From Clostridiaceae bacterium AM27-36LB (lineage in GTDB: Bacteria; Bacillota; Clostridia; Lachnospirales; Lachnospiraceae), in the NCBI GenBank assembly GCA_003480725.1, contig QUJQ01000004.1, forward strand, positions 186,001 through 250,000: a stretch of 64,000 nucleotides of DNA. Reading direction: 5' to 3'. The notes beneath the pieces were generated by a model that had not been told where the DNA came from, did no database searches, and saw only the letters and a program-made list of their open reading frames with translations. This document shows positions 44,082 through 52,414 of the stretch, piece by piece. Position 1 is the first letter of the stretch. Each line of letters opens with the position of its first letter. Both the position numbers and the translations under genes were made by a program.

Positions 44082-44095
44082 TTAGCAGATTCTAA
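44082..44095. promoter_or_regulatory. TTAG-N6-CTAA palindrome before feoB
   Basis: GGTTAG (44080-44085), CAGATT, CTAACC (44092-44097): a 6+6 inverted repeat just upstream of the feoB ribosome site, of the same form as the tandem sites at 39903-39930. Confidence 0.6.
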
Positions 44096-44149
44096 CCTAT
44101 ATTTTTAAAAATAAGCTGCTTTACGCAGCCTTCATCTGCAGTTTTTTCC

Positions 44150-44371
44150 TTACTGTACTTCGATCATCTGAGCGTCAGCTTTTCTTAAGGACAGCTCATA
44201 TCCGCGGACAGTTACTTCAACCGGATCTCCAAGCGGCGCTACTTTACGGACAAACACCTGAGTTCCTTTGGTAATTCCCATATCCATGATCCGACGTTTC
44301 ACAGCGCCTTCTCCATGAAGTTTGACAACGGAAACAGTTTTTCCAACCGCCACATCTTTTAATGTCTGCAT
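44150..44371 (-). CDS. feoA: FeoA domain protein (2)
   Basis: A 73-residue SH3-like FeoA: starts TLKDVAVGKTVSVVKLHGEG and ends RGYELSLRKADAQMIEV. FeoA stimulates FeoB GTPase/transport from the cytoplasm. Second of two tandem FeoA genes, 29 bases after the first and 84 before feoB. Confidence 0.93.
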   Translation of the reverse strand: MQTLKDVAVGKTVSVVKLHGEGAVKRRIMDMGITKGTQVFVRKVAPLGDPVEVTVRGYELSLRKADAQMIEVQ

Positions 44372-44400
44372 CTTGTTTCTCCTTCCTTCTGCCGTTCTCG

Positions 44401-44634
44401 TCAGGCAACCATGATCTTGGACGCAAGTCCTCTGTCCAATGCGATACGAACACCCTTAACGATCAGAATCATTCCACCAGGTGTCTCTCCGACACATTCA
44501 ACTTCTGCGCCCGGGGCAAATCCCAGATCCTGCAGATGACGAAGTGTTTCATCTTTTCCGCGAAGACTCTGCACAGTGCGCTTTTCACCGATACTCATAA
44601 GTGCTAATGCCATCATGCTCCCTCTTTTCTTCAT
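44401..44634 (-). CDS. feoA: FeoA domain protein (1)
   Basis: A 77-residue FeoA paralogue: SIGEKRTVQSLRGKDETLRHLQDLGFAPGAEVECV and VRIALDRGLASKIMV. First gene of the feo operon, behind a near-consensus promoter. Tandem divergent FeoA copies are usual in clostridia. Confidence 0.93.
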   Translation of the reverse strand: MKKRGSMMALALMSIGEKRTVQSLRGKDETLRHLQDLGFAPGAEVECVGETPGGMILIVKGVRIALDRGLASKIMVA

Positions 44635-44677
44635 TTTAGTATGTGTATTGAAAACGACTTATCATTTACTTTTCCAT

Positions 44678-44706
44678 ATTATATAGTTATGCCTAATTAT
44701 TGTCAA
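44678..44706 (-). promoter_or_regulatory. feo operon promoter with iron-box-like spacer
   Basis: Minus-strand TTGACA (44701-44706), 17 bases, TATAAT (44678-44683), both perfect. The spacer holds TTAG-GCATAA-CTAT (44683-44696), one base from the TTAG-N6-CTAA form seen at the other iron genes. Confidence 0.8.
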
Positions 44707-44769
44707 CTAACTTTTGAAAATTTTTCTCATTTTGTTGATATTTTTTCTCAACATCCGAGAAACGCAAGA

Positions 44770-44800
44770 AAAACAGGCTATCCAGAGGATAGCCTGTTTT
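44770..44800. terminator. Terminator after the pyrophosphatase gene
   Basis: Perfect 14-bp arms AAAACAGGCTATCC (44770-44783) and GGATAGCCTGTTTT (44787-44800), 3-base loop; 14 bases past the stop at 44814. Confidence 0.93.
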
Positions 44801-44813
44801 GAAATTTTCTTAT

Positions 44814-46463
44814 CTACATCTGTTGAAGTACAGTTACAATGCTTGGAATTAGCTGTTTCTTACGGGACACAAGACCCTTCAGAACGATATCTTCCATATC
44901 CGAAGGAAGCTGGAATGCACTCAGGATCACTTCTCTTGCTTTCTCGCCAAAACAAAGCAGTTCTGTGTCTTCCTTTACAATATTGGTCAGCATGACGTAG
45001 CACATCTCCACGCCAAGACCATCGAACTTTTCTTCCAGATATGGGATGAGCTTCTCCTTGATCTCCTCCAGCTCGATAGCATTCATGCTGTTGATCTGAG
45101 ATACCATAAACCCGTGGTCACCCACCTGGAATTTCTTCTTATCCTGGTTGAAGATCTCCTTCGGTGTACGGGAACTCATATCACTGCCTGCGCTGAACAT
45201 GTCGATGGCAAACTCTTCAATCTCCACACCGCAGATCTCTGACAGCTTCTCTGCAGCCGCCCGGTCAATCGATGTACAGGTTGGGGAACGGAACATCAAC
45301 GTATCGGAAATGATCGCTGCCATCAGAAGACCTGCAATATTCTTCGGAATCTGCACTCTGTTTTCCTGATACATCTGATATACGATTGTTGCCGTACAGC
45401 CTACCGGCTGATTTCGGAAATAAACCGGTTCCAATGTCTCCAGCGTTCCGATCCGGTGATGATCGATAATCTCCAGAATATCTGCATAAGCAATACCGTC
45501 AACCGTCTGGCTTGCCTCGTTGTGATCTACCAGAATCACCCGTTTTTTACGCAGATTCAACAGGTTCCGGCGGGAGATCATACCGATATAATTGCCATCC
45601 TGATCCAGGATTGGGAAATCGCGGTACCGTTTCTGTCCCATGATGCCGCGGATATCTTCTGTCTTCTCTGTTACCTTAAACGTAACCAGTCCATCTTTTT
45701 TCATGAAATGAGAGATCGGCATACTCTGGTTGATCATACGTGCAATAGTAAATGTATCATGCGGTGTCACAATGATACTGCAGTTATGCTCCTGCGCCAG
45801 CTTCTGGATCGTCTTAGATACCTTTGCTCCCATGCAGACAATGATGCAGGCAGCATTCATCTCGATGGCACAAAGCTGGGATTCGTAACGATTTCCAAGA
45901 ATGACCATATCTCCTTGATGGATGTAATCCTCCATTACGTCCGGGTTGGCTGCTGCAATGACCACTTCGCCCTTATCAAATACTGCATCCGGTTCACCGA
46001 TCAGTAACTCTGCATCCAGTGTCTCCAGAATGTTTTTGTACGGAGTCTTCGCTACAGAAAGAATACAGTTGTCGTACACATCCATGTACGCATTTGCAAT
46101 ATCACCGATGGTGATCAATCCCTGCAATCTCTGATTATCTGTGATCGGCAGGGTAACAACTCCCAGTGCCCGCATCATATTCCATGCTTTTTTCAGGGAA
46201 ATCTGACCGGACACACCCTGCGTCTTACGAATCTCAATATCGCTGACATCCGTCATCACATCCGATACATAGATAGGCGGCTGTGTCTGAAAGAAGTTCA
46301 TGACATACTGAGTTTCCTGGTTGATCTGACCTGCACGGGCCGCCACATATCCACCCCCATGCAGCAAATTTTTCAGTTCTGCATACGCGATCGCAGAACA
46401 GATGGAATCCGTATCCGGATTCTTATGGCCAATCACATAGATTGGTGCTGTGTCTGTTGACAT
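44814..46463 (-). CDS. ppaC: Mn-dependent (family II) inorganic pyrophosphatase with CBS-DRTGG-CBS insert
   Basis: A 549-residue enzyme. The DHH catalytic part is split: IGHKNPDTDSICSAIAYAE at the N terminus, and VDHNEASQTV plus EIIDHHRIG after about residue 310. The insert comprises CBS (about 70-130), a DRTGG domain (to about 245) and a second CBS (to about 305), which in relatives bind adenine nucleotides and tune activity. It hydrolyses pyrophosphate. Length fits the CBS-containing subclass (about 545). Confidence 0.93.
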   Translation of the reverse strand: MSTDTAPIYVIGHKNPDTDSICSAIAYAELKNLLHGGGYVAARAGQINQETQYVMNFFQTQPPIYVSDVMTDVSDIEIRKTQGVSGQISLKKAWNMMRALGVVTLPITDNQRLQGLITIGDIANAYMDVYDNCILSVAKTPYKNILETLDAELLIGEPDAVFDKGEVVIAAANPDVMEDYIHQGDMVILGNRYESQLCAIEMNAACIIVCMGAKVSKTIQKLAQEHNCSIIVTPHDTFTIARMINQSMPISHFMKKDGLVTFKVTEKTEDIRGIMGQKRYRDFPILDQDGNYIGMISRRNLLNLRKKRVILVDHNEASQTVDGIAYADILEIIDHHRIGTLETLEPVYFRNQPVGCTATIVYQMYQENRVQIPKNIAGLLMAAIISDTLMFRSPTCTSIDRAAAEKLSEICGVEIEEFAIDMFSAGSDMSSRTPKEIFNQDKKKFQVGDHGFMVSQINSMNAIELEEIKEKLIPYLEEKFDGLGVEMCYVMLTNIVKEDTELLCFGEKAREVILSAFQLPSDMEDIVLKGLVSRKKQLIPSIVTVLQQM

Positions 46464-46627
46464 AATCCACTATTCTCCTATTATATTTATCCTATACCAA
46501 ATATACTGACTTTATTTTAGCACGTTCCTGTTTTATTTACAACCAAACGACATATGTATTATGTATTTTGCACATTTGTTATCTTTGATTCCGTAATTTT
46601 TTATGCAGTTTCACATAATATTAAAAT

Positions 46628-46763
46628 TTTATTCATAATTTATTCATAATTGATTGGTATACTTTAGATAAATCAAAGGAAACAAACAATTAACAAACGA
46701 CATACAGATAATTTTTTTCATAATAGCCCCGGCATCCGTATTGCCGGGGCACTCCTCATTTTT
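46628..46763 (+). ncRNA. Candidate small RNA, csRNA-like
   Basis: A self-contained promoter-terminator unit with no open frame. Two tandem 11-bp repeats TTTATTCATAA (46628-46649) precede TATACT (46658-46663). Transcription would start near 46670 and run about 85 nt to a strong hairpin, GCCCCGGCA/TGCCGGGGC (46726-46750). The hairpin is followed by ACTCCTCATTTTTAT. An 11-bp direct repeat upstream of -10 is typical of OmpR-family activation. The unpaired CTCCTC is complementary to Shine-Dalgarno sequences, as in streptococcal csRNAs. Inferred; no expression evidence. Confidence 0.5.
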
Positions 46764-46803
46764 ATAGTATATTTTAACAGGGTTTATATATGGGTGGGAA
46801 TAC

Positions 46804-46846
46804 AAAAGACAGCGCTGTCAGTTTTACCTGATCTGCGCTGTCTTTT
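46804..46846 (-). terminator. Terminator after the alarmone synthetase gene
   Basis: AAAAGACAGCGC (46804-46815) and GCGCTGTCTTTT (46835-46846), perfect 12-bp arms, 19-base loop. Confidence 0.85.
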
Positions 46847-46849
46847 GAT

Positions 46850-47512
46850 CTACAGCCCCGGATCTCCTTCGATCCGCTTCATTGCTTCATTCAATGTCAT
46901 CATCTTGGCATCCAGCCGGGAGATGATCGATGAGCACTCCTGCAGCTCCCGTTCAAAATAATCCGGTGCATTTCCTTCATATTTGTAGTAGATCTTATGC
47001 TCCAGACTTGCCCAGAAATCCATGGCCATGGTTCGGATCTGAAGTTCTACTTTGGTTGGAACCTTGGCGTCTCCTAATGCAACCGGAATGGACAAAAGCA
47101 TATGATAACTCTTGTAGCCGCTTTCCTTTGGCTGGCTGATATAATCCTTAATGCTGATCACTTCCAGATTATCCTGCCGTGCGATCATATCTGCCACAAA
47201 ATAGATTTCTGAGAAAAACGAACAGGTAATGCGGATTCCTGCAATATCATTGACATACTCGATCATATCCTCAATATTCAGATTATGTCCATTTTTCCGC
47301 AGCTTTTTCATAATGCTTTCCGGTGTCTTCAGGCGGCTCTTCACATACTCAATCGGATTGTATGAGTGCATATGGTTCAGTTCGCTGTTCAGCACCTCAA
47401 TCCGGCTTCCCATCTGCGTCAACGCTGACTGATAGATAAACATGGCTGTCTCGAACCCATCTCTGTCCGAGCGTTCTCTTATGTATTCCTGAATACTCAT
47501 TTCTACTGCCAT
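46850..47512 (-). CDS. Small alarmone synthetase, GTP pyrophosphokinase (RelQ/YjbM-like)
   Basis: A 220-residue single-domain (p)ppGpp synthetase. Synthetase motifs: DIAGIRITCSFFSEIYFVAD, KESGYKSYHMLLSI and VELQIRTMAMDFWASLEHKIYYK. It lacks the HD hydrolase and TGS/ACT domains of long RelA/SpoT. Length and order fit the RelQ group, which forms tetramers and is controlled by transcription. GGGGAG precedes the ATG. Confidence 0.92.
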   Translation of the reverse strand: MAVEMSIQEYIRERSDRDGFETAMFIYQSALTQMGSRIEVLNSELNHMHSYNPIEYVKSRLKTPESIMKKLRKNGHNLNIEDMIEYVNDIAGIRITCSFFSEIYFVADMIARQDNLEVISIKDYISQPKESGYKSYHMLLSIPVALGDAKVPTKVELQIRTMAMDFWASLEHKIYYKYEGNAPDYFERELQECSSIISRLDAKMMTLNEAMKRIEGDPGL

Positions 47513-47743
47513 ATTATGATTTCTCCCCTGATATTATTTTCCTTCTCTTACCGTCTCACAATACTTTATTATATCATATGTTATCTGCTTTTTTTGTCAT
47601 TTTTTGTAAGTTATTCATAAATTTTTCATTTTATCAATGGAATTTTATTAGTTATTCTTATGAAAATCATTTCTTTACTTTCCAGCCAGAAACCCTTATA
47701 CTGAAAAACAAAAACGCCAACGACAGCACGCAGGAGGACATAT

Positions 47744-48010
47744 ATGTTTCGCGTATGGGGAAAAATTTTTAAAGATAATCATATGTTAAGAGATACTGTT
47801 GTCTGTGATGACAGTGATGATACAAGAACTCATAAGGTTATGCGGGCATTGGAAGAGATGTGTTACACCTTTGACCTTGGAAAGCCTATCTGGCTGGAAT
47901 CCAACATCCGGGATTTTCAACGTCACGCCAAGACCCGATTTCACCAGGACAGCTTTGTGGAAGAGATTGATTTCGACTATCTGGAATTTCAGGTAATTGA
48001 AGAAGATTAA
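47744..48010 (+). CDS. Small conserved-looking protein of unknown function
   Basis: An 88-residue protein, not recognised. It starts MFRVWGKIFKDNHMLRDTVV, includes DDTRTHKVMRALEEMCYTFD, and ends with an acidic EEIDFDYLEFQVIEED. No signal, membrane helix or cofactor motif. A strong ribosome site (AGGAGGACATAT) and a good terminator 15 bases downstream support a real monocistronic gene. The 230 bases upstream are AT-rich with no clear promoter. Confidence 0.75.
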   Translation: MFRVWGKIFKDNHMLRDTVVCDDSDDTRTHKVMRALEEMCYTFDLGKPIWLESNIRDFQRHAKTRFHQDSFVEEIDFDYLEFQVIEED

Positions 48011-48023
48011 CCTGAGCCCTGTC

Positions 48024-48054
48024 AAGAAAAGGACTGCAATGCAGTCCTTTTCTT
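48024..48054. terminator. Bidirectional terminator between convergent genes
   Basis: Perfect dyad AAGAAAAGGACTGCA (48024-48038) and TGCAGTCCTTTTCTT (48040-48054), serving the small plus-strand gene and the convergent DUF1002 gene. Confidence 0.88.
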
Positions 48055-48068
48055 ATACATTCATTTAC

Positions 48069-48941
48069 CTATCGGTTCAAAAAGCTCTGGATCAGTTCCC
48101 AGATGGAAGATACGAAGTTCGTAATGAAATTTCCTACTTTTTCCTTATCTACAGTGATTCCCAGAGATTCCAGCTTATTATAAAGCTCCTTTGCCTGCTT
48201 CGCCAGCTTGTCCGGATCAATATCCAGCTTGCTCAGCTTCAAAAGCAGATCTACGATCTGGGATACCTGCTCATCTGTCAGAGTAATTCCCATCTCCTTA
48301 GCTGCCTGACGCACCAGATCTGCCAGCTTGTCCGGGTCATCCAGATGGTTCTCTGCGATCTGCTGCTTCAGATATGCGATCAGATCAGAGATCTTCTCGG
48401 AATCCAGATCCTCACTAAGCTGACCAGTCAACACCAGCTCATCAGCCGCAGTCTCCAGCACAGAATCGCTGACGGTTGTACCGCTGTAAGTCTCATACGC
48501 TTTTACCGCACCAACAAGTGCTGCCGTGCCACTCATAGGACTTGGTGCTGCCACGATCACCTTGGCATCTTCCACACCTGCAGTCAGCAACGCATTCCGA
48601 TACATGGAGATCGTGCAGTAGTTAATGTTATGCGTCTCTACGTTGAGTCCTGCACCACTCTCCTGCGGGATCAGCAGTACAGAAGACAGAGAATGAGTTC
48701 CAACCACCGATGCTCCCAGAGATGCATCCAGATACTGATGCTCCATATCATTGGTTATATAGATTGTCTGATAAGAAGCAGCCTGTTCTGCCGTGATCCC
48801 CATCTGTGCATAGACTTCTGCTTTCTGTGAATCTGACAGATTCGCCCCCAGTGCCAGCACACCAGTCTCAGCTGCGGACACCTGCATACATCCTGCCATC
48901 AGAAGCATGGACATCAGCAGCATTCCAAACCATTTTCTCAT
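48069..48941 (-). CDS. DUF1002 lipoprotein (YpuA-like)
   Basis: A 290-residue exported protein. The signal MLLMSMLLMAGCMQVSA carries a lipobox (LMAGC), so it is probably a lipoprotein. DUF1002 features follow: VLALGANLSDSQKAEVYAQMGI, YITNDMEHQYLDASLG and GTAALVGAVKAYETYSG. The C-terminal half is helical and charged (repeated Asp/Lys segments near DKLADLVRQAAKEMGI). Function unknown. Two bases separate it from the upstream hydrolase gene, so the two are cotranscribed. Confidence 0.87.
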   Translation of the reverse strand: MRKWFGMLLMSMLLMAGCMQVSAAETGVLALGANLSDSQKAEVYAQMGITAEQAASYQTIYITNDMEHQYLDASLGASVVGTHSLSSVLLIPQESGAGLNVETHNINYCTISMYRNALLTAGVEDAKVIVAAPSPMSGTAALVGAVKAYETYSGTTVSDSVLETAADELVLTGQLSEDLDSEKISDLIAYLKQQIAENHLDDPDKLADLVRQAAKEMGITLTDEQVSQIVDLLLKLSKLDIDPDKLAKQAKELYNKLESLGITVDKEKVGNFITNFVSSIWELIQSFLNR

Positions 48942-48943
48942 GT

Positions 48944-49888
48944 TTACCTCCTGTTTCTTCGTTCAATGGTATCACACCAATGTTCGATATCATGTAAGAC
49001 CTGTTCCTTATCAAGGTCATTGAGCAGTTCATGTCTTGCATGCGGGTATAGCATGCAGGTGACATTCTTCATACCTGCTCTTTTTAACATTTTTTCAAAA
49101 CGACGGACACCTTTTCCATTGCCACCTACCGGATCTTCATCTCCTGACAGGATCAGAATCGGCAGATCCCGCGGCATCTTCACCACCCGTCTTGAATCCG
49201 TTGCTTCTTCGATCGTACGCAGAAGCGCCTCGTAAGCATTCAATGTAAATCCAAAATTCATCAGCGGATCCTGAAGTGTGTGGATCAGCACCTGCGGATC
49301 CCGGCTGACCCAGCTTCCTGTCTTCCGGTTATCCGGGAATTTCCGGACAAACCCTGAACAGGTCATCTGATCCAGAAACTTGCTATGCCCTTTGGGACCG
49401 ATCCGCATCATATCAAGATATGTGACAAGAAGCCCTGTCTTCACCAGCAGCGGATTCTGCTGGCCAGTCCCCATAATCACTGCTCCATCTACCCGGTTGC
49501 CATGATAGATCAGATATCTGCGCACCAGATAAGATCCCATGCTGTGTCCCAGCATAATGTAAGGAACCTTCGGTGCATAGGAGACTGCCATACGACGGAT
49601 CTGTTCCATATCCCGAAGCCACAGAACTGCTCCCTGTTCTCCTACATACCCAAGTTCTTCGGAATCTTTCACGGAATCTCCATGTCCAAGATGATCGTGT
49701 CCGATCACAAAGTAACCATTCTCTGCCATGGCCCTGGCAAACTCATCATATCTCTCAATATATTCCAGCATTCCGTGTACAACCTGGATCACACCCTTGT
49801 AAGCCTTATCTGTATTGTACCAACGGAAACCGTGTATCATATGAATTTCATCTACTGAATCAACATAAAATTCTTCCCTTGTTACCAT
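48944..49888 (-). CDS. Alpha/beta hydrolase, monoacylglycerol lipase-like
   Basis: A 314-residue serine hydrolase. The nucleophile elbow is ML-GHSMGS (about residue 112), preceded by VVHGMLEYIERYDEFA and HDHLGHGDS; the acid is in ILSGDEDPVGGNG and the terminal His in YPHARHELLND. This is the lysophospholipase/monoglyceride lipase pattern. Start at 49888 is used because AAGGGAAGAGA precedes it; an upstream frame extension lacks a ribosome site. Confidence 0.88.
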   Translation of the reverse strand: MVTREEFYVDSVDEIHMIHGFRWYNTDKAYKGVIQVVHGMLEYIERYDEFARAMAENGYFVIGHDHLGHGDSVKDSEELGYVGEQGAVLWLRDMEQIRRMAVSYAPKVPYIMLGHSMGSYLVRRYLIYHGNRVDGAVIMGTGQQNPLLVKTGLLVTYLDMMRIGPKGHSKFLDQMTCSGFVRKFPDNRKTGSWVSRDPQVLIHTLQDPLMNFGFTLNAYEALLRTIEEATDSRRVVKMPRDLPILILSGDEDPVGGNGKGVRRFEKMLKRAGMKNVTCMLYPHARHELLNDLDKEQVLHDIEHWCDTIERRNRR

Positions 49889-49986
49889 TCTCTTCCCTTC
49901 ATTTCTGCATGTTTTACCTAAAAAGTATATCACACATTTTCCGTGAAAAGACGGACTTCACAGAATTTTAAGGATTCTTTAGCTTT

Positions 49987-51306
49987 TTATAACTGTGTGG
50001 TTACAAAAATATCGTAAATAGCCTTGATCGCTTTTTCAAAATCTTCGTTACGTACACCGACAATAACGTTCCACTCACTGGATCCCTGGTCGATCATCTT
50101 TACGTTCACATTGGCATGTGCCAGCGCTGCGAAGATACGTGCAGCCGTTCCACGATTGGATTTCATGGCACGTCCTACAACTGCTACCAGTGCCAGATCA
50201 CCTTCTACTTCCAGCACATCCGGATGAACAGCTCTCTGAATGCCAGCCAGCACTTTCTGCTCATGCTCTTCGAACTCGTCCTGGTGAACAATGATACTCA
50301 TAGTATCGATACCCGACGGCATATGTTCAAAAGAAATGCCCTGTTTTTCAAACTCTTCCAGAACTTTGCGGCCAAAGCCGATCTCGGAGTTCATCATATC
50401 TTTTTCAATATTGACAGCTACAAAGCCTTTTTTACCTGCAATACCAGTAATGGTATAGACCGGTTTGTGGCAGGTGCTTGCCACGATCATGGTTCCTTTA
50501 TCTTCCGGCTTGTTGGTATTACGGATGTTGATCGGAATACCCGCTTTGCGTACCGGGAAGATCGCATCCTCATGAAGAACAGTAGCTCCCATATAGGAAA
50601 GCTCACGAAGCTCACGGTATGTAATTACATCAATGGTCTCCGGGTTCTCGATCAGACGCGGGTCGGTCACCAGAAATCCTGATACATCTGTCCAGTTCTC
50701 ATAGAGATCTGCTTTTACTGCTTTTGCAACGATGGAACCGGTAATATCAGATCCACCTCTGGAAAATGTCTTGATCTTGCCATCTGCATAAGCACCATAG
50801 AATCCCGGAATAACTGCCTTTTCCAGCTCTGCAAGCTTTTTCTCCATCAGCTTGTTAGTGGTGTCTGCGTCAAATTCACCGTGTTTATCAAAGCGGATCA
50901 CCTCTGCGGAATCCACAAACGGGAATCCCAGATAATTTGCCATAATAATGCCATTCAAGTACTCACCACGGGATGCTGCGTAATCACTTCCTGCTTTTTC
51001 CTCAAACTGCTTTGCGATCACTTCAAATTCATGATCCAGTGAAAGTTTCAGATTCAGACCGCCGATGATCTCATTGTAGCGAGCCTTAATCTGCTTGAGC
51101 TGGCCGCTGAAATCCTCGCCGTTTGCTGCAGAATAATAGCAACGATACAGCATATCCGTCACCTTCGTGTCTCCGTTGAAACGTTTTCCAGGCGCGGACG
51201 GTACCACATAGCGCCGAGTCTCATCTGCACGGATAATATCGCCAACCTTCTGGAACTGACTTGCGCTTGCCAGAGAGCTTCCTCCAAATTTCACAACTTT
51301 TTTCAT
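49987..51306 (-). CDS. lysC: Aspartokinase
   Basis: A 439-residue aspartate kinase. It begins MKKVVKFGGSSLASASQFQK, has FSRGGSDITGSIVAKA and TDVSGFLVTDPRLIENP, and ends with two ACT domains (about 300-439; EKDMMNSEIGFGRKVLEEFEK and VAVVGRAMKSNRGTAARIF) for feedback inhibition. First step to lysine, threonine and methionine. The upstream in-frame extension to 51342 is rejected since GGAGATAG lies before 51306. No lysine riboswitch or T-box fits in the 158-base upstream gap. Confidence 0.94.
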   Translation of the reverse strand: MKKVVKFGGSSLASASQFQKVGDIIRADETRRYVVPSAPGKRFNGDTKVTDMLYRCYYSAANGEDFSGQLKQIKARYNEIIGGLNLKLSLDHEFEVIAKQFEEKAGSDYAASRGEYLNGIIMANYLGFPFVDSAEVIRFDKHGEFDADTTNKLMEKKLAELEKAVIPGFYGAYADGKIKTFSRGGSDITGSIVAKAVKADLYENWTDVSGFLVTDPRLIENPETIDVITYRELRELSYMGATVLHEDAIFPVRKAGIPINIRNTNKPEDKGTMIVASTCHKPVYTITGIAGKKGFVAVNIEKDMMNSEIGFGRKVLEEFEKQGISFEHMPSGIDTMSIIVHQDEFEEHEQKVLAGIQRAVHPDVLEVEGDLALVAVVGRAMKSNRGTAARIFAALAHANVNVKMIDQGSSEWNVIVGVRNEDFEKAIKAIYDIFVTTQL

Positions 51307-51425
51307 CACTCTATCTCCTCGTTTGTTTATCAATTTACGCACGACTATCTTTTGATTATACGTGCAATATCATTGGAAAACAACTGTTTTTTGCAATTAA
51401 ATTGAAAAATCAGATTTCATCAAAA

Positions 51426-51450
51426 CTGCCGGTTCCTTTAGAACCGGCAG
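51426..51450 (-). terminator. Terminator after the double-GNAT gene
   Basis: CTGCCGGTTC (51426-51435) and GAACCGGCAG (51441-51450), 5-base loop; TTTTG follows on the minus strand. Confidence 0.9.
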
Positions 51451-51464
51451 CCATGCATACATAA

Positions 51465-52400
51465 TTAAATTTTTTTTTCGTACTTACGATAAACACGAAA
51501 TACTCTTACCCCATGTCGTTCGTAAAATCTTCGTCCCGGATCGTCTGTACTGACAAAAAAGAGATGATAGATTCCTTTACTACACATTTCCTGTTGCTTC
51601 ACTTCAAAAAGAATTCCACCGATGCCTGCATCTCGAAACTTGCGTCCTACGCCAATCGGACCAAACCGCATTACATTTCCATCGATCTTTCTCATTGCAA
51701 ACCCGACAATATGGTCTTGATATTTCACAACCGTCACAACATCTTCTGCCTCACCTACCCGCATTGCCATTAACAGATTTCTCTTCCATCCACCGCCAAA
51801 TTCATTTTTTGCAAACTCCAGGATTTCAAGTGCATCTTTTCCTTCAAAGCTCCCAAACCGAAATCCGGTTTTTTCGGCCTCTTCTTTTTTTGAAATCCAG
51901 GTTTCTGGCATATGATAATCATGTAGATCCTTGCTCATGGAATAGGAGCTTTCTATGCCTTCATATCCCATATGTTCAAAAAAGAATATAGCTTCCGGAT
52001 ATCCTTCTACATCAATCCCCGGGAAGAAATAATTAGGTGAATATGCTGCAAGTGTGATTCTTTTGACTCCCAATGCGCATAAACGATGTTCTATTTCCTC
52101 AACCATCATTTTTGCAATTCCCTGTCTGCGATTTGCTTTTCTCACAAACATCAGATTGATCCAGCCTCTGTCCGGCTCTAACCCACGTTCCAGATATGGA
52201 AATTTCCGCTTCATTCCCAAAATGAATCCGACTAATTGATGATCTTCAATTGCCAGCAAGCACAGGGATTTGTCAAAATTTTCATCATATAAGACTTGCT
52301 TACGAAATTTTTCTATGCTTATTTGATCATGAATCATGCAATAATTCCACAGTTCTATCAATTCCGTCTCATATTTCTGATCAAATTCAAGGAATTTCAT
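51465..52400 (-). CDS. Tandem-domain GNAT acetyltransferase
   Basis: A 311-residue protein with two GNAT folds. The first (about 1-150) has the CoA loop VRKANRRQGIAKMMVEEIE; the second (about 165-311) has VGRKFRDAGIGGILFEVKQQ and ends RRFYERHGVRVFRVY. It follows the MurNAc-type PTS gene by 14 bases and shares its strand, so it may acetylate an amino sugar or cell-wall-derived compound; this is inference from position only. Confidence 0.85.
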   Translation of the reverse strand: MKFLEFDQKYETELIELWNYCMIHDQISIEKFRKQVLYDENFDKSLCLLAIEDHQLVGFILGMKRKFPYLERGLEPDRGWINLMFVRKANRRQGIAKMMVEEIEHRLCALGVKRITLAAYSPNYFFPGIDVEGYPEAIFFFEHMGYEGIESSYSMSKDLHDYHMPETWISKKEEAEKTGFRFGSFEGKDALEILEFAKNEFGGGWKRNLLMAMRVGEAEDVVTVVKYQDHIVGFAMRKIDGNVMRFGPIGVGRKFRDAGIGGILFEVKQQEMCSKGIYHLFFVSTDDPGRRFYERHGVRVFRVYRKYEKKI

Positions 52401-52414
52401 CTCTTCACCTCTGT

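Noticed and set aside
51307..51464. Lysine riboswitch or T-box upstream of aspartokinase
   Set aside because: The gap is only 158 bases, is AT-rich, and holds just the terminator of the upstream gene; no conserved riboswitch core is seen.
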